A stretch of DNA of 64,000 nt from an uncultured Coriobacteriaceae bacterium (GCA_948439405.1 CAOJNB010000002.1:62001-126000); one strand, 5' to 3'; positions 15,723 to 24,728 are shown, counted from the stretch's first letter. The notes: generated by a model not told the origin, from the letters alone. Made by a program: numbers and translations.

Positions 15723-16550
15723 ATGCCCATGAAGGACGTCATCGCAGCCATCCGCAGGGAGGCTGGCATCACGCAGGAGGAGATGGCGCGCAGGCTCTAC
15801 GTGACGCGGCAGGCCGTGAGCCGATGGGAGACGGGCGAGACGACCCCCAGGATCGACATGGTGAAGCTCATCTGCGTCACCTTCGGCGTGCCGCTCGAGC
15901 GCTTCTTCGACATGCCCATGAGCTACTACTGCCAGTGCTGCAGCATGCCCATCCCCGACGAGGAGATGCGCGGCACCGAGGCCGACGGCTCCAGGAGCGC
16001 GGACTTCTGCAAGTACTGCTACGACCACGGCGACTTCACCGCCAAGGGCATGACGATGGACGAGTTCATCGAGGCCACGGCTCCCATGGAAGCAAAGGCG
16101 CTCGGCGTCTCCCTCGACGAGGCGGTATCGCTCATGGCCACGCTGCTGCCGCACCTCAAGCGCTGGCGCGAGGTCGCCGAGAACGAGGAGGCCTACGGCG
16201 AGGAGACCCGGGCTGCCTACGGCGACGAGGTGGTGAACGCTGCCAACGAGAAGTACGTGGCGATGGGAGAGGCGGCGCACCTGCAGGCCGAGGAGCTGGC
16301 GCTGGCCATCAACGAGCAGCTGCGCCGTGCGATGGACACGGGAGATCCAGCCGGTCCGGAAGCGCGCAAGCTCGTGGCGATGCACGGCCACTGGCTGCGC
16401 ATGTACTGGCCGGACGGGCTCTACACGCCCGAGGCCCACAAGGGCCTGGCCGACGGCTACGTCTCCGACGAGCGGTTCCGCACCTACTACGAAAAGGTGG
16501 CTCCCAGTGCCGCGCAGTTCCTGCGCGACGCGATTCACGCATGCGCGTGA
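15723..16550 (+). CDS. XRE-family regulator with zinc-ribbon and TipAS-type domains
   Basis: Residues 1-60 are a Cro/C1-type helix-turn-helix (AGITQEEMARRLYVTRQAVSRWETGETTPR). Residues about 68-105 are a putative zinc ribbon: YCQCCSMPIPDEE with the second pair CKYCYDHGDF. Residues about 140-275 resemble the TipAS drug-recognition domain, with LKRWREVAENEEAYGEETRAAYG and later HGHWLRMYWPDGLYTPEAHKGLADGYVSDERFRTYYE. The combination suggests a ligand-sensing transcription factor; TipAS domains bind thiopeptide antibiotics in the founding protein, but here the domain is joined to an XRE rather than a MerR DNA-binding domain. The start follows GAGGAGGAATCCC. No obvious drug pump is adjacent. Confidence 0.8.
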   Translation: MPMKDVIAAIRREAGITQEEMARRLYVTRQAVSRWETGETTPRIDMVKLICVTFGVPLERFFDMPMSYYCQCCSMPIPDEEMRGTEADGSRSADFCKYCYDHGDFTAKGMTMDEFIEATAPMEAKALGVSLDEAVSLMATLLPHLKRWREVAENEEAYGEETRAAYGDEVVNAANEKYVAMGEAAHLQAEELALAINEQLRRAMDTGDPAGPEARKLVAMHGHWLRMYWPDGLYTPEAHKGLADGYVSDERFRTYYEKVAPSAAQFLRDAIHACA

Positions 16551-16602
16551 CCTGGCCAGGCTCTCGAAGCGCGTGCGGCGCGAGCTCGCCGTCGAGCAGT
16601 CG

Positions 16603-17094
16603 CTATCCCGCTAGCGCCCGCAGCGCGTCGGCAGCGGCCTGAGAGGAGACGTGGAGCCTGAGGCCGATGGGACTCACCTCGACCGTCACGACGGGGGAGC
16701 CTTCGTAGGTGGTGACCTCGCAGGCCTTGACCTCGTCGAGGTCGGCCGCGTCCTGCCCGAGCCTCTGCGTCTCGGGCTGCCAGAGCTCGAAGACGTACTC
16801 GGCCGGCTCGTCCGGCTCCGCGGCGAGGCCGTTCTCCTCGGAGAGCGGCCCGAAGGCCCGTTCGATCTCCGCCTGGTCGGTCACCTCGCGCACGACTTCG
16901 CCGGACTCGGCGTCGCGCACGACGAGGCGGGAGACCTTGCCCCACTCGACGTCCGAGAGCGCCTCGGCGAGCTCCTGCGCCCCCTCGGCGGCCTCCCCCA
17001 GGCCCAGCAGGCCGAGGCACCCCGAGAGGGGCAGGGCGACGACGACGGCGAGCAGGACGGCGACGGCCGCGCGCAGTTTCGCATGGGTCCTCAT
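16603..17094 (-). CDS. Small lipoprotein of unknown function
   Basis: A 163-residue protein with a signal peptide (charged start MRTHAKLR, hydrophobic stretch, lipobox LSGC with Cys26). It would be lipid-anchored to the membrane outer face. The mature part is acidic, beta-rich and unrecognised (DAESGEVVREVTDQAEIERAFGPL, VTVEVSPIGLRLHVSS). The start at 17094 is supported by GGGAGGAG; the frame is open upstream to 17298 but crosses the G tract. It is divergent from the LPQTG surface protein. Confidence 0.75.
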   Translation of the reverse strand: MRTHAKLRAAVAVLLAVVVALPLSGCLGLLGLGEAAEGAQELAEALSDVEWGKVSRLVVRDAESGEVVREVTDQAEIERAFGPLSEENGLAAEPDEPAEYVFELWQPETQRLGQDAADLDEVKACEVTTYEGSPVVTVEVSPIGLRLHVSSQAAADALRALAG

Positions 17095-17128
17095 GGGTCT
17101 CCTCCCGACGGGCCACGCAGCGATGATA

Positions 17129-17137
17129 CCCCCCCCC
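17129..17137. repeat. Nine-base C (G) homopolymer tract
   Basis: C9 on the plus strand lies about 35 nt upstream of the lipoprotein start and 137 nt upstream of the surface-protein start. On the minus strand G9 is followed directly by TATCAT, a possible -10 element, so tract length could alter promoter spacing. This is inference. Confidence 0.55.
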
Positions 17138-17273
17138 ACCGCACGTCCGTCCATCAAACAGGCCGGACACGCGGCCGTACCCATCACCCGTTTCCGCGGC
17201 TCGACGGGTGATGCCAACGCGAGGGGTCCGCGCGAGAATCGAAGGTGACGTGCCCTCGACACGAGGAGGACCC

Positions 17274-19928
17274 ATGAGAAGGCGCCTGATGGTCGCACTC
17301 GCAGGTCTGGCCGCGGCGCTCGTGCTGCTGCCGACCGCCGCGTTCGCCGAGACGTACACCGTGACCCTGGCCGACCAGACGGGCGTCGCCGGCCTCGTGG
17401 ACACCACGAACGTGGCCGTCGGGGACCGTCACTACTTCGGCGGGGAGTCCGTCGAGGTCGAGGCGGGCGCGACCGTGCGGCTGAACGGCAGCGTGGAAGA
17501 CGGCTACCTCTTCCTCGGCTGGGAAGGGCTGCCAGACGGCACGGACTACGTCGACATGCGAAACACGAGCTTCGTCATGCCCGCACAGGACGTCACCGTC
17601 AGCGCGCGCGTCGCCGCGATCGACCCCGGCATGAGGGAGGTCGACGGCATGCTCGTATGGGACGAGGTCGCGGGCTTCCTCAGCTGCCCCGAGGTGGGCG
17701 ACTCGACGGCCGCCATCGCACAGCAGGGCATCGCGGCCGTCGACGGCGCGTACTCCTTCGACATCGAGAGCGTCTACCAGCGGCTCGAGCAGAACTGGAT
17801 CGCGATGGGGCGCCCCGGCTGGGGAGCCGGCCTCACGGGCGACCACCAGATCAACGTCGTCTACTACAAGCGGGGCTCCAACGGCCAGCTCCTCGTGCAG
17901 GGACGGCTCAACGGCGCCTTCACCTACCATTACCAGGAGGGACTGCTCACCCAGCTCGAGAGGCCCGCCGGCGCCGCGTGGGAGGACGGGACGTCCGGTC
18001 CGGTCGCGACCTGGGACGCCGTCGAGGGCGCGAGCCGCTACAAGGTCATCTTCTACGAGACGACCGACGGGGACCGTCGGAACTGCGGCACCATGACCGT
18101 CACCGCGACCAGCTGCCCGCTCTCCGACGTGCTGGCCGACGCGCCGGCCGGGACCTCGTACGCCTTCACCGTCGAGGCCCTGGGCCCTGACGGCGACTAC
18201 CAGCGCATCCCCAGCGGACCGTGCCAGCAGAGCGAGTCCTGGACCGGATACGACGTGTGGGTCGCGGGCGTCAGGGCGTCCAACCTGAACGCCGACGACG
18301 TGCTCGGCGACGGGACCGTCGCCTACGATGCGGAGACCTCGACGCTCGCGCTCGACGGCGCGGACATCGCGGCGAGCGACCTGGAGGCCGCCGTCTACGC
18401 CGAGCAGGACCTGACGATCGAGCTCGAGGGCGAAAGCGCCGTGACACTCATCCTCACGGACGCGTACGCCGGCGGAAGGAAAGTCGCCGCGATCGCCTGC
18501 GAGGGAGGATCCCTCTCGATCCGCGACGGCGCGGGGGCGGGGCAGGGCTCGCTCGTGGCGACCTGCGACGCCGAGGACGTTCCCACGCAGCGGCCCACGA
18601 CGCCCGAGGAGGAGTGCTGCGTCAGCGGCATCTCGGCCACCGGCGCCATCAGCGTCGAGGGGGTCGAGCTCACGGCAGAAAGCCTCGTGGCCTGGGACGG
18701 GTACGCCTCGAGCTACGGCATGCGCTGCCGGGGCTTCGAGAACGTGGGGGTCACGCTCAGGGACAGCACGGTGACGGCCACATCGGCTGACACGCAGGGA
18801 GCCTGTAGCATCGCGATCGAGTGCGAGGGCGAGGACGTAGCCCTCGCCGGACGCTCGGTCCTCGTCGAGGGCGGAGAGCTCATGGCGACCGCCGGGTTCT
18901 CCGCTTGGACGTCCGTCGGCATCGACGCCGCCGGCGACGTCGTCGTGGAGGGCGCGAAGGCGACCGCCGCGGGAGGCGAGTCCCGGGAGAGCGCGGGCAT
19001 CCTGAGCTGGTTCGGCGACGTCTCGCTGGACGGCGAGGTGACCGCGCGCGGCAGCAGGACGAAGGGCGCGCCCGAGGACGCCTGGAGCGCCGGCGTGCGC
19101 GCCGAGGAGGGCTCCGTCAGCATTGCGGGCGGCACCGTGGGGGCGACCAGCGGCTGGATAACCGAAGACGGCGACGCCCATGGCATCTTCGGCGCGAACG
19201 GCGTCTCCATCACCGGCGGCACGATGACCGCCTCGGGCCCCACGACAAACATGGACGGATGTGACTCCGACCACAGCGCCGCCATCGCCAGCGGCAGGGG
19301 CGACGTGGTCATCTCCGGCACCGACACCAAGGTCTCGGCCCACGGAGGCTATTCGGGCGGCGACGCCTTCGGCATCGAGGCCGCGAACGGCGACGTGGCC
19401 ATCACCGGCGCGACGGTGCGCGCCTCCGCGTCCCACAGCGGCACCGACGGCGCCGTGGGAGTCCGCGCAGGCGGCAGCATCGTCATCCGCGGCGCGGACG
19501 TGGCCGCCGCGGGCGAGGCCCGGGCCGTCTCCCTCACCGAAAGCCTCACCGTCGCCCCCGACGAGGGCATGCTCGCCGCCGTGAGGACGCACGACGAGGT
19601 GCTGGAGGACGACTGGTCCACCCCCGACCCCGACTGGGACGGCATGGCAGCGGTGTCCACGCCCATCGAGGGCTCGCCCTTCGCCGGCGAGGTGACGATT
19701 GATCCCGCGCTCCTGGACGGCGCGCGGTACCTGAGCGTGAACGACGAGCAGGTCGAGGAGCCGGACGAGCCCGTCGACCCGAGCGACCCGAGCGCGCCGA
19801 CGGGGACCGGCGGGCAGGAGTCCCTCCCGCAGACGGGAGACGACGCGGCGAGCCCGCTGGCCGCCCTCGCGTGCGGATCGATCCTCGCAGCCGCGGGCAT
19901 CGCGAGGAGGCGCATGGCGAGGCGCTAG
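17274..19928 (+). CDS. Sortase-anchored (LPQTG) surface protein with beta-helix carbohydrate-binding-like region
   Basis: This 884-residue secreted protein has a signal peptide (MRRRLMVALAG..., cleavage likely after AFA near residue 26) and a C-terminal sorting signal: LPQTG about 34 residues from the end, hydrophobic segment, RRRMARR tail. After an InlB/Listeria-Bacteroides-like repeat unit (LFLGWEGLPDG) it has a segment of about 200 residues ending in a fibronectin-like region, then YDVWVAGVRASNLNADDVLGDG, which starts a Cthe_2159-like beta-helix with many short GxxxITGGTVxA-type rungs (residues about 330-800). It would be attached to the cell wall by sortase and probably contacts host or dietary glycans. 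ATG follows GAGGAGGACCC. Confidence 0.88.
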   Translation: MRRRLMVALAGLAAALVLLPTAAFAETYTVTLADQTGVAGLVDTTNVAVGDRHYFGGESVEVEAGATVRLNGSVEDGYLFLGWEGLPDGTDYVDMRNTSFVMPAQDVTVSARVAAIDPGMREVDGMLVWDEVAGFLSCPEVGDSTAAIAQQGIAAVDGAYSFDIESVYQRLEQNWIAMGRPGWGAGLTGDHQINVVYYKRGSNGQLLVQGRLNGAFTYHYQEGLLTQLERPAGAAWEDGTSGPVATWDAVEGASRYKVIFYETTDGDRRNCGTMTVTATSCPLSDVLADAPAGTSYAFTVEALGPDGDYQRIPSGPCQQSESWTGYDVWVAGVRASNLNADDVLGDGTVAYDAETSTLALDGADIAASDLEAAVYAEQDLTIELEGESAVTLILTDAYAGGRKVAAIACEGGSLSIRDGAGAGQGSLVATCDAEDVPTQRPTTPEEECCVSGISATGAISVEGVELTAESLVAWDGYASSYGMRCRGFENVGVTLRDSTVTATSADTQGACSIAIECEGEDVALAGRSVLVEGGELMATAGFSAWTSVGIDAAGDVVVEGAKATAAGGESRESAGILSWFGDVSLDGEVTARGSRTKGAPEDAWSAGVRAEEGSVSIAGGTVGATSGWITEDGDAHGIFGANGVSITGGTMTASGPTTNMDGCDSDHSAAIASGRGDVVISGTDTKVSAHGGYSGGDAFGIEAANGDVAITGATVRASASHSGTDGAVGVRAGGSIVIRGADVAAAGEARAVSLTESLTVAPDEGMLAAVRTHDEVLEDDWSTPDPDWDGMAAVSTPIEGSPFAGEVTIDPALLDGARYLSVNDEQVEEPDEPVDPSDPSAPTGTGGQESLPQTGDDAASPLAALACGSILAAAGIARRRMARR

Positions 19929-20485
19929 ACGGAACCAGACGCATTCGGGAGGTCCGCGGAACGTGCGTCCGCGGACCTCCCCTTCTCGCCGTCCGCGAAC
20001 CAGAACCGACGCATCCTCTCGAGGAAGGCCGGCTTGATCGGCCACCCCGACCTGTCGCCTATGACTGAGTCGACGCCGCAGAACGGACAGACCGCCGTTT
20101 CGTCCCAAGCGTCCTCCATCCATTCCTCGATCAGCGACGGATGGAAGATAACCCCGCAATGGAAGCATCCGCACACCGAGCTGCTCTCTAGTTCCCCTCG
20201 GTTCGACGAGGACGAGCGTCGCGCGGCGACATGGTCGGGCATGCGCTCCCCTCCCGAGGCGAACTCCAGGGCGCGAAACCCCGCCTCACCGAACCGAGCG
20301 TGGCAATCGCGGCACTCCCACTTCGGGGAGTCGTACTCGACGAAACAGGACCCGAGGACGACACGTCCCTCGCGAAGGGCGCGGCGGAACCCCTCGTCCC
20401 AGCTCGGCCTCCCCCACTGGATGCGGGCGATGCGTGACGAGCCGCACTCCGGGCACCGGAAACGCACGGGAAAGATGTCCTCCAT
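19925..20485 (-). CDS. Zinc-finger cytoplasmic protein of unknown function
   Basis: A 186-residue protein with two cysteine clusters: an N-terminal ribbon (RCPECGSS ... WECRDCHARFGE) and a C-terminal module with CGCFHCGVIFHPSLIEEWMED followed by AVCPFCGVDSVIGDRSGWPIKPAFLERM. The C-terminal part matches a widespread but uncharacterised bacterial family annotated only as cytoplasmic protein. The chosen ATG opens with MEDIFPVRFRCPECG; upstream sequence is low-complexity arginine-rich. Its stop codon overlaps the stop of the LPQTG gene by 3 nt, and its last residues encode the other strand's terminator. Confidence 0.72.
   Translation of the reverse strand: MEDIFPVRFRCPECGSSRIARIQWGRPSWDEGFRRALREGRVVLGSCFVEYDSPKWECRDCHARFGEAGFRALEFASGGERMPDHVAARRSSSSNRGELESSSVCGCFHCGVIFHPSLIEEWMEDAWDETAVCPFCGVDSVIGDRSGWPIKPAFLERMRRFWFADGEKGRSADARSADLPNASGSV
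19949..19979 (+). terminator. Terminator hairpin of the LPQTG gene, inside the convergent CDS
   Basis: A perfect 12-bp stem GAGGTCCGCGGA / TCCGCGGACCTC with a 7-nt loop begins 20 nt after the surface-protein stop and is followed by CCCCTTCTC. It lies inside the last codons of the minus-strand gene. Confidence 0.55.
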
Positions 20486-20685
20486 GGCGAACCCCCAGAG
20501 CGACGGCACGGTCTTTCTTCGTCCATCCTGCCTCCGAGGGCGGACGCGAATGCGACCCTCCTCCCCCTCCGTACGGACCTCGCAAGGCCGCGGCAAGGCG
20601 GGCCTCCGCCCTCCCGGCTTGCGGTATCGTGGACGGACAGGCGTGTCTCGGCGAAGCCGACGCGATTCGAGCGTGAGGAGGACGC

Positions 20686-21657
20686 ATGATCGAGTGCTAC
20701 AAGACCGGTCCCGACGGCATCACCTCCCGGATCGACACGCCCGAACGCAACGCCTGGATCAACGTCGTCGAACCGACGCCCGAGGAGCGTGCCTGGCTCG
20801 TCGACGAGATCGGCATCCTGCCGGAGTTCGTGCGCTCCGCCCTCGACGAGGAGGAGATCTCCCACGTCGACTACGACGAGGACGTCCGCCAGACCCTCGT
20901 CATCGTGGACTACCCGAGCGCCGAGGACGTCGAGGACATGCAGGACCCCACGATGCTGCAGTACCAGACGCTGCCCATCTCGGTGATCTTCCTGCCCGAG
21001 CAGGACCTCATCGTCACGATCTCCCTGCAGGAGAGCCACATCGTGACGGACTTCGCCAGGGGCCGGGTCCGCCAGCTCAACACCCGCCTGCGCACCCGCT
21101 TCCTGCTGCTCATGCTGCTGCGCATCTCCCAGAGCTACCTCGTCGCCCTGCGCCGCATCGACCGCCTCTCCATCAAGACGGAGAGCCGCCTGTACGGCTC
21201 GATGCGCAACGAGGAGCTCCTCCAGATGCTCTCGCTCGAGAAGTCCCTCGTCTTCTTCTCGACGTCGCTCAAGTCGGCCGAGGTGACACTCAACAAGATC
21301 TCGCTCGGCCACCCGATCGCGCTGTACGAGGACGACCGTGACCTCATGGAGGACGTCATCATCGAGGTCCACCAGGCCCAGGAGATGTGCAACATCTACT
21401 CGAACATCCTCTCCGGCACGATGGACGCCTACGCGAGCGTCATCTCGAACAACCTCAACATCGTGATGAAGGTCCTCACCGTCCTCACCATCGTGATGTC
21501 GGTGCCGAACATGATCTTCAGCTTCTACGGGATGAACGTGGAGCTCCCCTTCGCCGGCCTCCCCTTCGTGGGCAGCTGGGTGTTCCCGCTCGTGCTCACC
21601 GCCCTGGTGTGCGCGACCGTGGCCTGGGTCTTCAAGCGCAAGGGGCTCTGGGGCTAG
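20686..21657 (+). CDS. corA: CorA-family magnesium/divalent cation transporter
   Basis: The 323-residue protein has a long acidic cytoplasmic alpha/beta domain and two C-terminal membrane helices, the first ending in the diagnostic pore motif YGMN (SFYGMNVELPF). It would form a pentameric Mg2+ (or Co2+/Ni2+) channel. The second helix ends with positive FKRKGLWG, as in the family. GTGAGGAGGACGC precedes the ATG. It forms its own unit between two minus-strand genes. Confidence 0.93.
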   Translation: MIECYKTGPDGITSRIDTPERNAWINVVEPTPEERAWLVDEIGILPEFVRSALDEEEISHVDYDEDVRQTLVIVDYPSAEDVEDMQDPTMLQYQTLPISVIFLPEQDLIVTISLQESHIVTDFARGRVRQLNTRLRTRFLLLMLLRISQSYLVALRRIDRLSIKTESRLYGSMRNEELLQMLSLEKSLVFFSTSLKSAEVTLNKISLGHPIALYEDDRDLMEDVIIEVHQAQEMCNIYSNILSGTMDAYASVISNNLNIVMKVLTVLTIVMSVPNMIFSFYGMNVELPFAGLPFVGSWVFPLVLTALVCATVAWVFKRKGLWG

Positions 21658-21721
21658 GAGCCGCCGTCGGGCGCCCCTGCGAGCTGCACGACGAGTTCCG
21701 CGAGACGGGAGCGGACCTCCG

Positions 21722-22801
21722 CTAGTTCATCTCCGCCAGGGTGAAGAGGAGCTCCCCGTCCTCGTCGTAGGAGACCTCGAAGACGGCCGTGGCGGAGTAC
21801 TCCGGCACGCGGTCGCCGCCGAGCTCGTCGAGCATCTCGTCGAGGGGCAGCCCGTAGGTCTCCGGCGCGATGTCGGTCGGCATGACGGTGTCGTCCGGGC
21901 GGTACACGTCGAAGGCGACCTCGTAGCGGTTCCCGCCCAGGTCCTCGAGCGACGTCGCGACGGCCACGCCCTGGGTCGGCCAGGCGACGCCCTGCTCGTA
22001 GACGTAGTAGAACCAGCCGTCGCTCACGGTGCCGCGGTCCGCCATGGGGGCCTGGGTCTCGCCGGGGTTGAGGTCGTAGGACAGTTGGTCGTAGGTGAGC
22101 TCGACGCCGACGTAGTCGTATAGCAGCCCGACGAAGTAGTCCGCGGGCACGCGCGTCGCGTAGCCCTCCTCAGCCATCGGGTCGCCGGTGCCGGCCACGC
22201 TCTCGACGTACGGGTTCTCGTTGTAGGCCATGTGGAGCTGCATGAACCGAATCAGCTCGAAGGTCGTCTCGTCGTCCAGGGGGTCGTCGCGCGAGAAGGA
22301 ATCCCGCGCGGAGATGCCGTCGGAGAGCTCGGTGAAGTTCGTGAGGAAGAGGTTCACGTCCCCGTAGTCGCCCTGGTCGGACAGGCTCAGCCGGATGGAG
22401 CTGGACGAGCTCGGGGCCTCCTCCTCCGCGGGCTCCGCCTCGGGCTCGGGCTCGACCTCGACGGGCTCGGAGGGCTCCTCCCGCTCGGGCGCGAGCAGCC
22501 CGAAGCCGCCCGTCAGGAAGGCCGCGACCCCGACGCCCGCCAGCAGCGCCGCCGCGAGGGCGATCGTGACGATGGCCGGGACCGGCAGCCCGCGGCGCCG
22601 GGCGTCCGCGGGCTGCGCCCGGACCTGGGTCTGCGCGGCCGCAGGCTCGGGGGCGGGTCCGGTGGTGGCGGCGGGCGCGGAACCCGTCGCGTCGGCGTGC
22701 GGGAGCTCTTGCGTCTCCTGCTCCGAGGGAACGGGCGCACCGCAGCTCGTGCAGAACCGCGACTCGTCAGGAATCTTCGCGCCGCACTGGTCGCAGAACA
22801 T
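21722..22801 (-). CDS. Zinc-ribbon membrane protein of unknown function
   Basis: The 359-residue product begins with a double zinc knuckle (Cys3, Cys6, Cys17, Cys20; MFCDQCGAKI...FCTSCGAPV). A proline/alanine-rich linker, one membrane helix at about residues 80-105 (LPVPAIVTIALAAALLAGVG), an acidic stalk (EEPSEPVEVEPEPEAEPAEEE) and a 230-residue extracytoplasmic domain follow. This layout is common in actinobacterial and firmicute zinc-ribbon membrane proteins; the outer domain (FLTNFTELSDGISARDSF...) is not recognised. The start at 22801 follows GAGGGGG. Confidence 0.75.
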   Translation of the reverse strand: MFCDQCGAKIPDESRFCTSCGAPVPSEQETQELPHADATGSAPAATTGPAPEPAAAQTQVRAQPADARRRGLPVPAIVTIALAAALLAGVGVAAFLTGGFGLLAPEREEPSEPVEVEPEPEAEPAEEEAPSSSSSIRLSLSDQGDYGDVNLFLTNFTELSDGISARDSFSRDDPLDDETTFELIRFMQLHMAYNENPYVESVAGTGDPMAEEGYATRVPADYFVGLLYDYVGVELTYDQLSYDLNPGETQAPMADRGTVSDGWFYYVYEQGVAWPTQGVAVATSLEDLGGNRYEVAFDVYRPDDTVMPTDIAPETYGLPLDEMLDELGGDRVPEYSATAVFEVSYDEDGELLFTLAEMN

Positions 22802-22861
22802 GGAACCCCCTCGCTCGTCGCCGCGCGTCACGGGAGCATTGTACGGCCCCGCGGGGAGGCG

Positions 22862-23584
22862 CTACGACGCCAGGGAGCCGCCGGCGGGGACGACGCGGTC
22901 GTAGAGCGCGGTGTGGCGGTCGTCGAGGTCGCGGTCGACGTGGAAGTGGCCGCAGTACCAGTGCCGGTACTCGAGGCGCTCCTCGAGCTCGTCGAGGAAG
23001 AAGGTCAGCCGGTCGAAGTCGGGCGCCTGCCACATCGACGCGGGGTAGAGCGCGCGGGGGAGCATCCGGTTGGCGCAGGTGTGCGTCACCACGTAGTCGA
23101 CCCTCCAGCCGACCTCGTCGAGCGCGGCGCGGGCCCGCTCGAAGTCCTCCTCGTCGGGCAGCTCGACCGGCCACCAGTCGCAGCCCTCCGTGCGCCAGGC
23201 GCGGTCCACGCTCGTGGCTCCGCCCATGGTGAACAGCGTGCATCCCTCCAGCTCGTAGACCTCGCCGCGCATGAGGCGCAGGATCGGCGACTGCGGGGCG
23301 ATGCGCTGCACCCTGCCGCCGTGCCACGGCTCCGAGGGGCGCTCGGCCCAGTGGTCGAAGCGCTCGTGGTTGCCGTCGACGAACGTGACCCGATAGGGGC
23401 GCGACTCGAGCCAGCGGACGTCCTCGGACTCGGCCTCGGAGAAGTCCCAGGGAAAACCGAAGTCGCCGCAGACGACGAGGACGTCGCCCGCCCCGGGGAC
23501 GGGAGCGCCCTCCCCCGCGCGCTCGAGGTCCGCGAGCTTCCGCATGTTGAACCCGCCGTGCAGGTCCCCGGTGAGGTAGAGCAC
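22862..23584 (-). CDS. Metallophosphoesterase (calcineurin-like)
   Basis: A 240-residue cytoplasmic phosphoesterase with the standard metal motifs in order: GDLHG (residues 6-10), GDFGF, GNHE, a THTC strand and GHFH. The insertion of aromatic residues around WYCGHFHVDRD resembles small YmdB/YfcE-like or protein-phosphatase-type phosphoesterases, but the substrate is open. The GTG start lies six bases after the upstream membrane-protein stop, with TAGGGGA as ribosome-binding site, so the two are co-transcribed. Confidence 0.85.
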   Translation of the reverse strand: MLYLTGDLHGGFNMRKLADLERAGEGAPVPGAGDVLVVCGDFGFPWDFSEAESEDVRWLESRPYRVTFVDGNHERFDHWAERPSEPWHGGRVQRIAPQSPILRLMRGEVYELEGCTLFTMGGATSVDRAWRTEGCDWWPVELPDEEDFERARAALDEVGWRVDYVVTHTCANRMLPRALYPASMWQAPDFDRLTFFLDELEERLEYRHWYCGHFHVDRDLDDRHTALYDRVVPAGGSLAS

Positions 23585-23589
23585 GTCCC

Positions 23590-24150
23590 CTACGCCTGGC
23601 GTGGGGTGGGGACGGCGCCCTCCGCACCGCGGCGCGCCACGAGCATCCAGACGGCCCCCGCGACGACGACCGCCGCGGCCACGTAGCACAGCCAGGAGGC
23701 GACGCCCCAGCCGTAGATCTGGTTGTCGGCGACGGCGGGGGCGAGGAACTGCGTCCTGACGAAGGTGACGAGCATCGCGGAGAGGACGCACGGCACGATC
23801 GCGCCGAGGGGCCTGCCGAGCGCGGCGAGCACCAGCGTGAGGACGGAGAGCGCGAGCAGCCCGTAGAAGAAGACCGTGACCACGGCGGAGACGACGTCGG
23901 CCTCCGCGCCGGTCGAGAGCCCCACGAGGGCGTTCAGGACGTTGGCGAGCTCGAAGAGGGAGAGGTCGGCCATCTGGGCGGCGGTGACGCCCGCGCTCGA
24001 GATGAGCGTGACGTCGCCCGCGGCGAGGGCCTGCTCGCGGAACTCCGCCGTGCCGGCAAGGTAGGGCAGGAAGAAGCAGGCGACGAGCAGGACGGCCCCG
24101 GCCACCATGACGATGCGCGGGACGAGGGGCTTCGCGGTCTTCTCGGGCAT
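23590..24150 (-). CDS. Four-helix membrane protein of unknown function
   Basis: A 186-residue integral membrane protein with about four hydrophobic segments: near the N terminus (IVMVAGAVLLVACFFLPYLAG), two in the middle and one near the C terminus (ASWLCYVAAAVVVAGAVWMLVA). A polar loop (TAEFREQALAAGDVTLISSAG) separates the first two. I do not recognise the family. GGAGGA precedes the ATG. The metallophosphoesterase gene follows at 5 nt. Confidence 0.7.
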   Translation of the reverse strand: MPEKTAKPLVPRIVMVAGAVLLVACFFLPYLAGTAEFREQALAAGDVTLISSAGVTAAQMADLSLFELANVLNALVGLSTGAEADVVSAVVTVFFYGLLALSVLTLVLAALGRPLGAIVPCVLSAMLVTFVRTQFLAPAVADNQIYGWGVASWLCYVAAAVVVAGAVWMLVARRGAEGAVPTPRQA

Positions 24151-24342
24151 GGGGTCCTCCGATCTCCGTGCTCCGCCGGACTTCGGCGACGATGCAGGGC
24201 ACCATGGTACGACGCGCGCGCCACCAGCGCCCCGGATCGGCGCCGACGCTCGAAATCGACCACAATGGGTACCGTGAGACCAGGAGACCGGTCGATTCGG
24301 AACGGACGTCCCGCCTGCTCGGGCGGAGAGAGGGAGGCAACC

Positions 24343-24705
24343 ATGAGGATCGCGATCCCCACGATGGGCGAGGGCGGGCTGGACTGCGAGCGCTCCGGCC
24401 ACTTCGGCCACGCGGACTGCTTCACCGTCGTCGAGGTCGAGGACGGCGAGATCGGCAAGGTGAGCGTCATCGACAACCCGCCGCACGCCGAAGGCGGCTG
24501 CATGCGCCCGGTGGGCATCCTGGCGGACAACGGGATCGACGCCATCGTCGCCGCCGGCATGGGCATGCGCCCGATGATGGGCTTCGCCCAGGCGGGCATC
24601 ACCGTCCTGTACGAGAGCCAGACCCCCAACGTCGGCGAGGTAGCCAGGATGGCCGCCGCCGGCGAGCTTCCCGCCATGGGCGAGGAGCACGCCTGCCACC
24701 ACTAG
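24343..24705 (+). CDS. NifX/NafY-type dinitrogenase iron-molybdenum cofactor biosynthesis family protein
   Basis: A 120-residue small cytoplasmic protein of the Nitro_FeMo-Co family. It begins MRIAIPTMGEGGLDCERSGHFGHADCFTVVEVEDG and has the conserved GIDAIVAAGMGMRPMMGFAQAGI core and a metal-binding-like EEHACHH tail. Non-nitrogen-fixing anaerobes carry such proteins near metal-handling genes; there is no nif gene here, so a metal-chaperone or iron-sulfur role is more likely than nitrogenase maturation. AGGGAGG precedes the ATG. It converges with a metal-binding membrane protein. Confidence 0.85.
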   Translation: MRIAIPTMGEGGLDCERSGHFGHADCFTVVEVEDGEIGKVSVIDNPPHAEGGCMRPVGILADNGIDAIVAAGMGMRPMMGFAQAGITVLYESQTPNVGEVARMAAAGELPAMGEEHACHH

Positions 24706-24728
24706 GAGCCGCGGGAGCCGCGCCCCCG

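Noticed and set aside
24248-24307. Extra copy of palindrome family A before the NifX-like gene
   Set aside because: CGAAATCGACC and GGTCGATTCGG pair at 11 of 14 positions, but the arms point opposite to family A and the GACAAC part is missing. Kept as a weak inverted repeat only.
24343-24705. Nitrogen fixation
   Set aside because: A single FeMo-Co-family protein without any nif structural or assembly gene does not support it.
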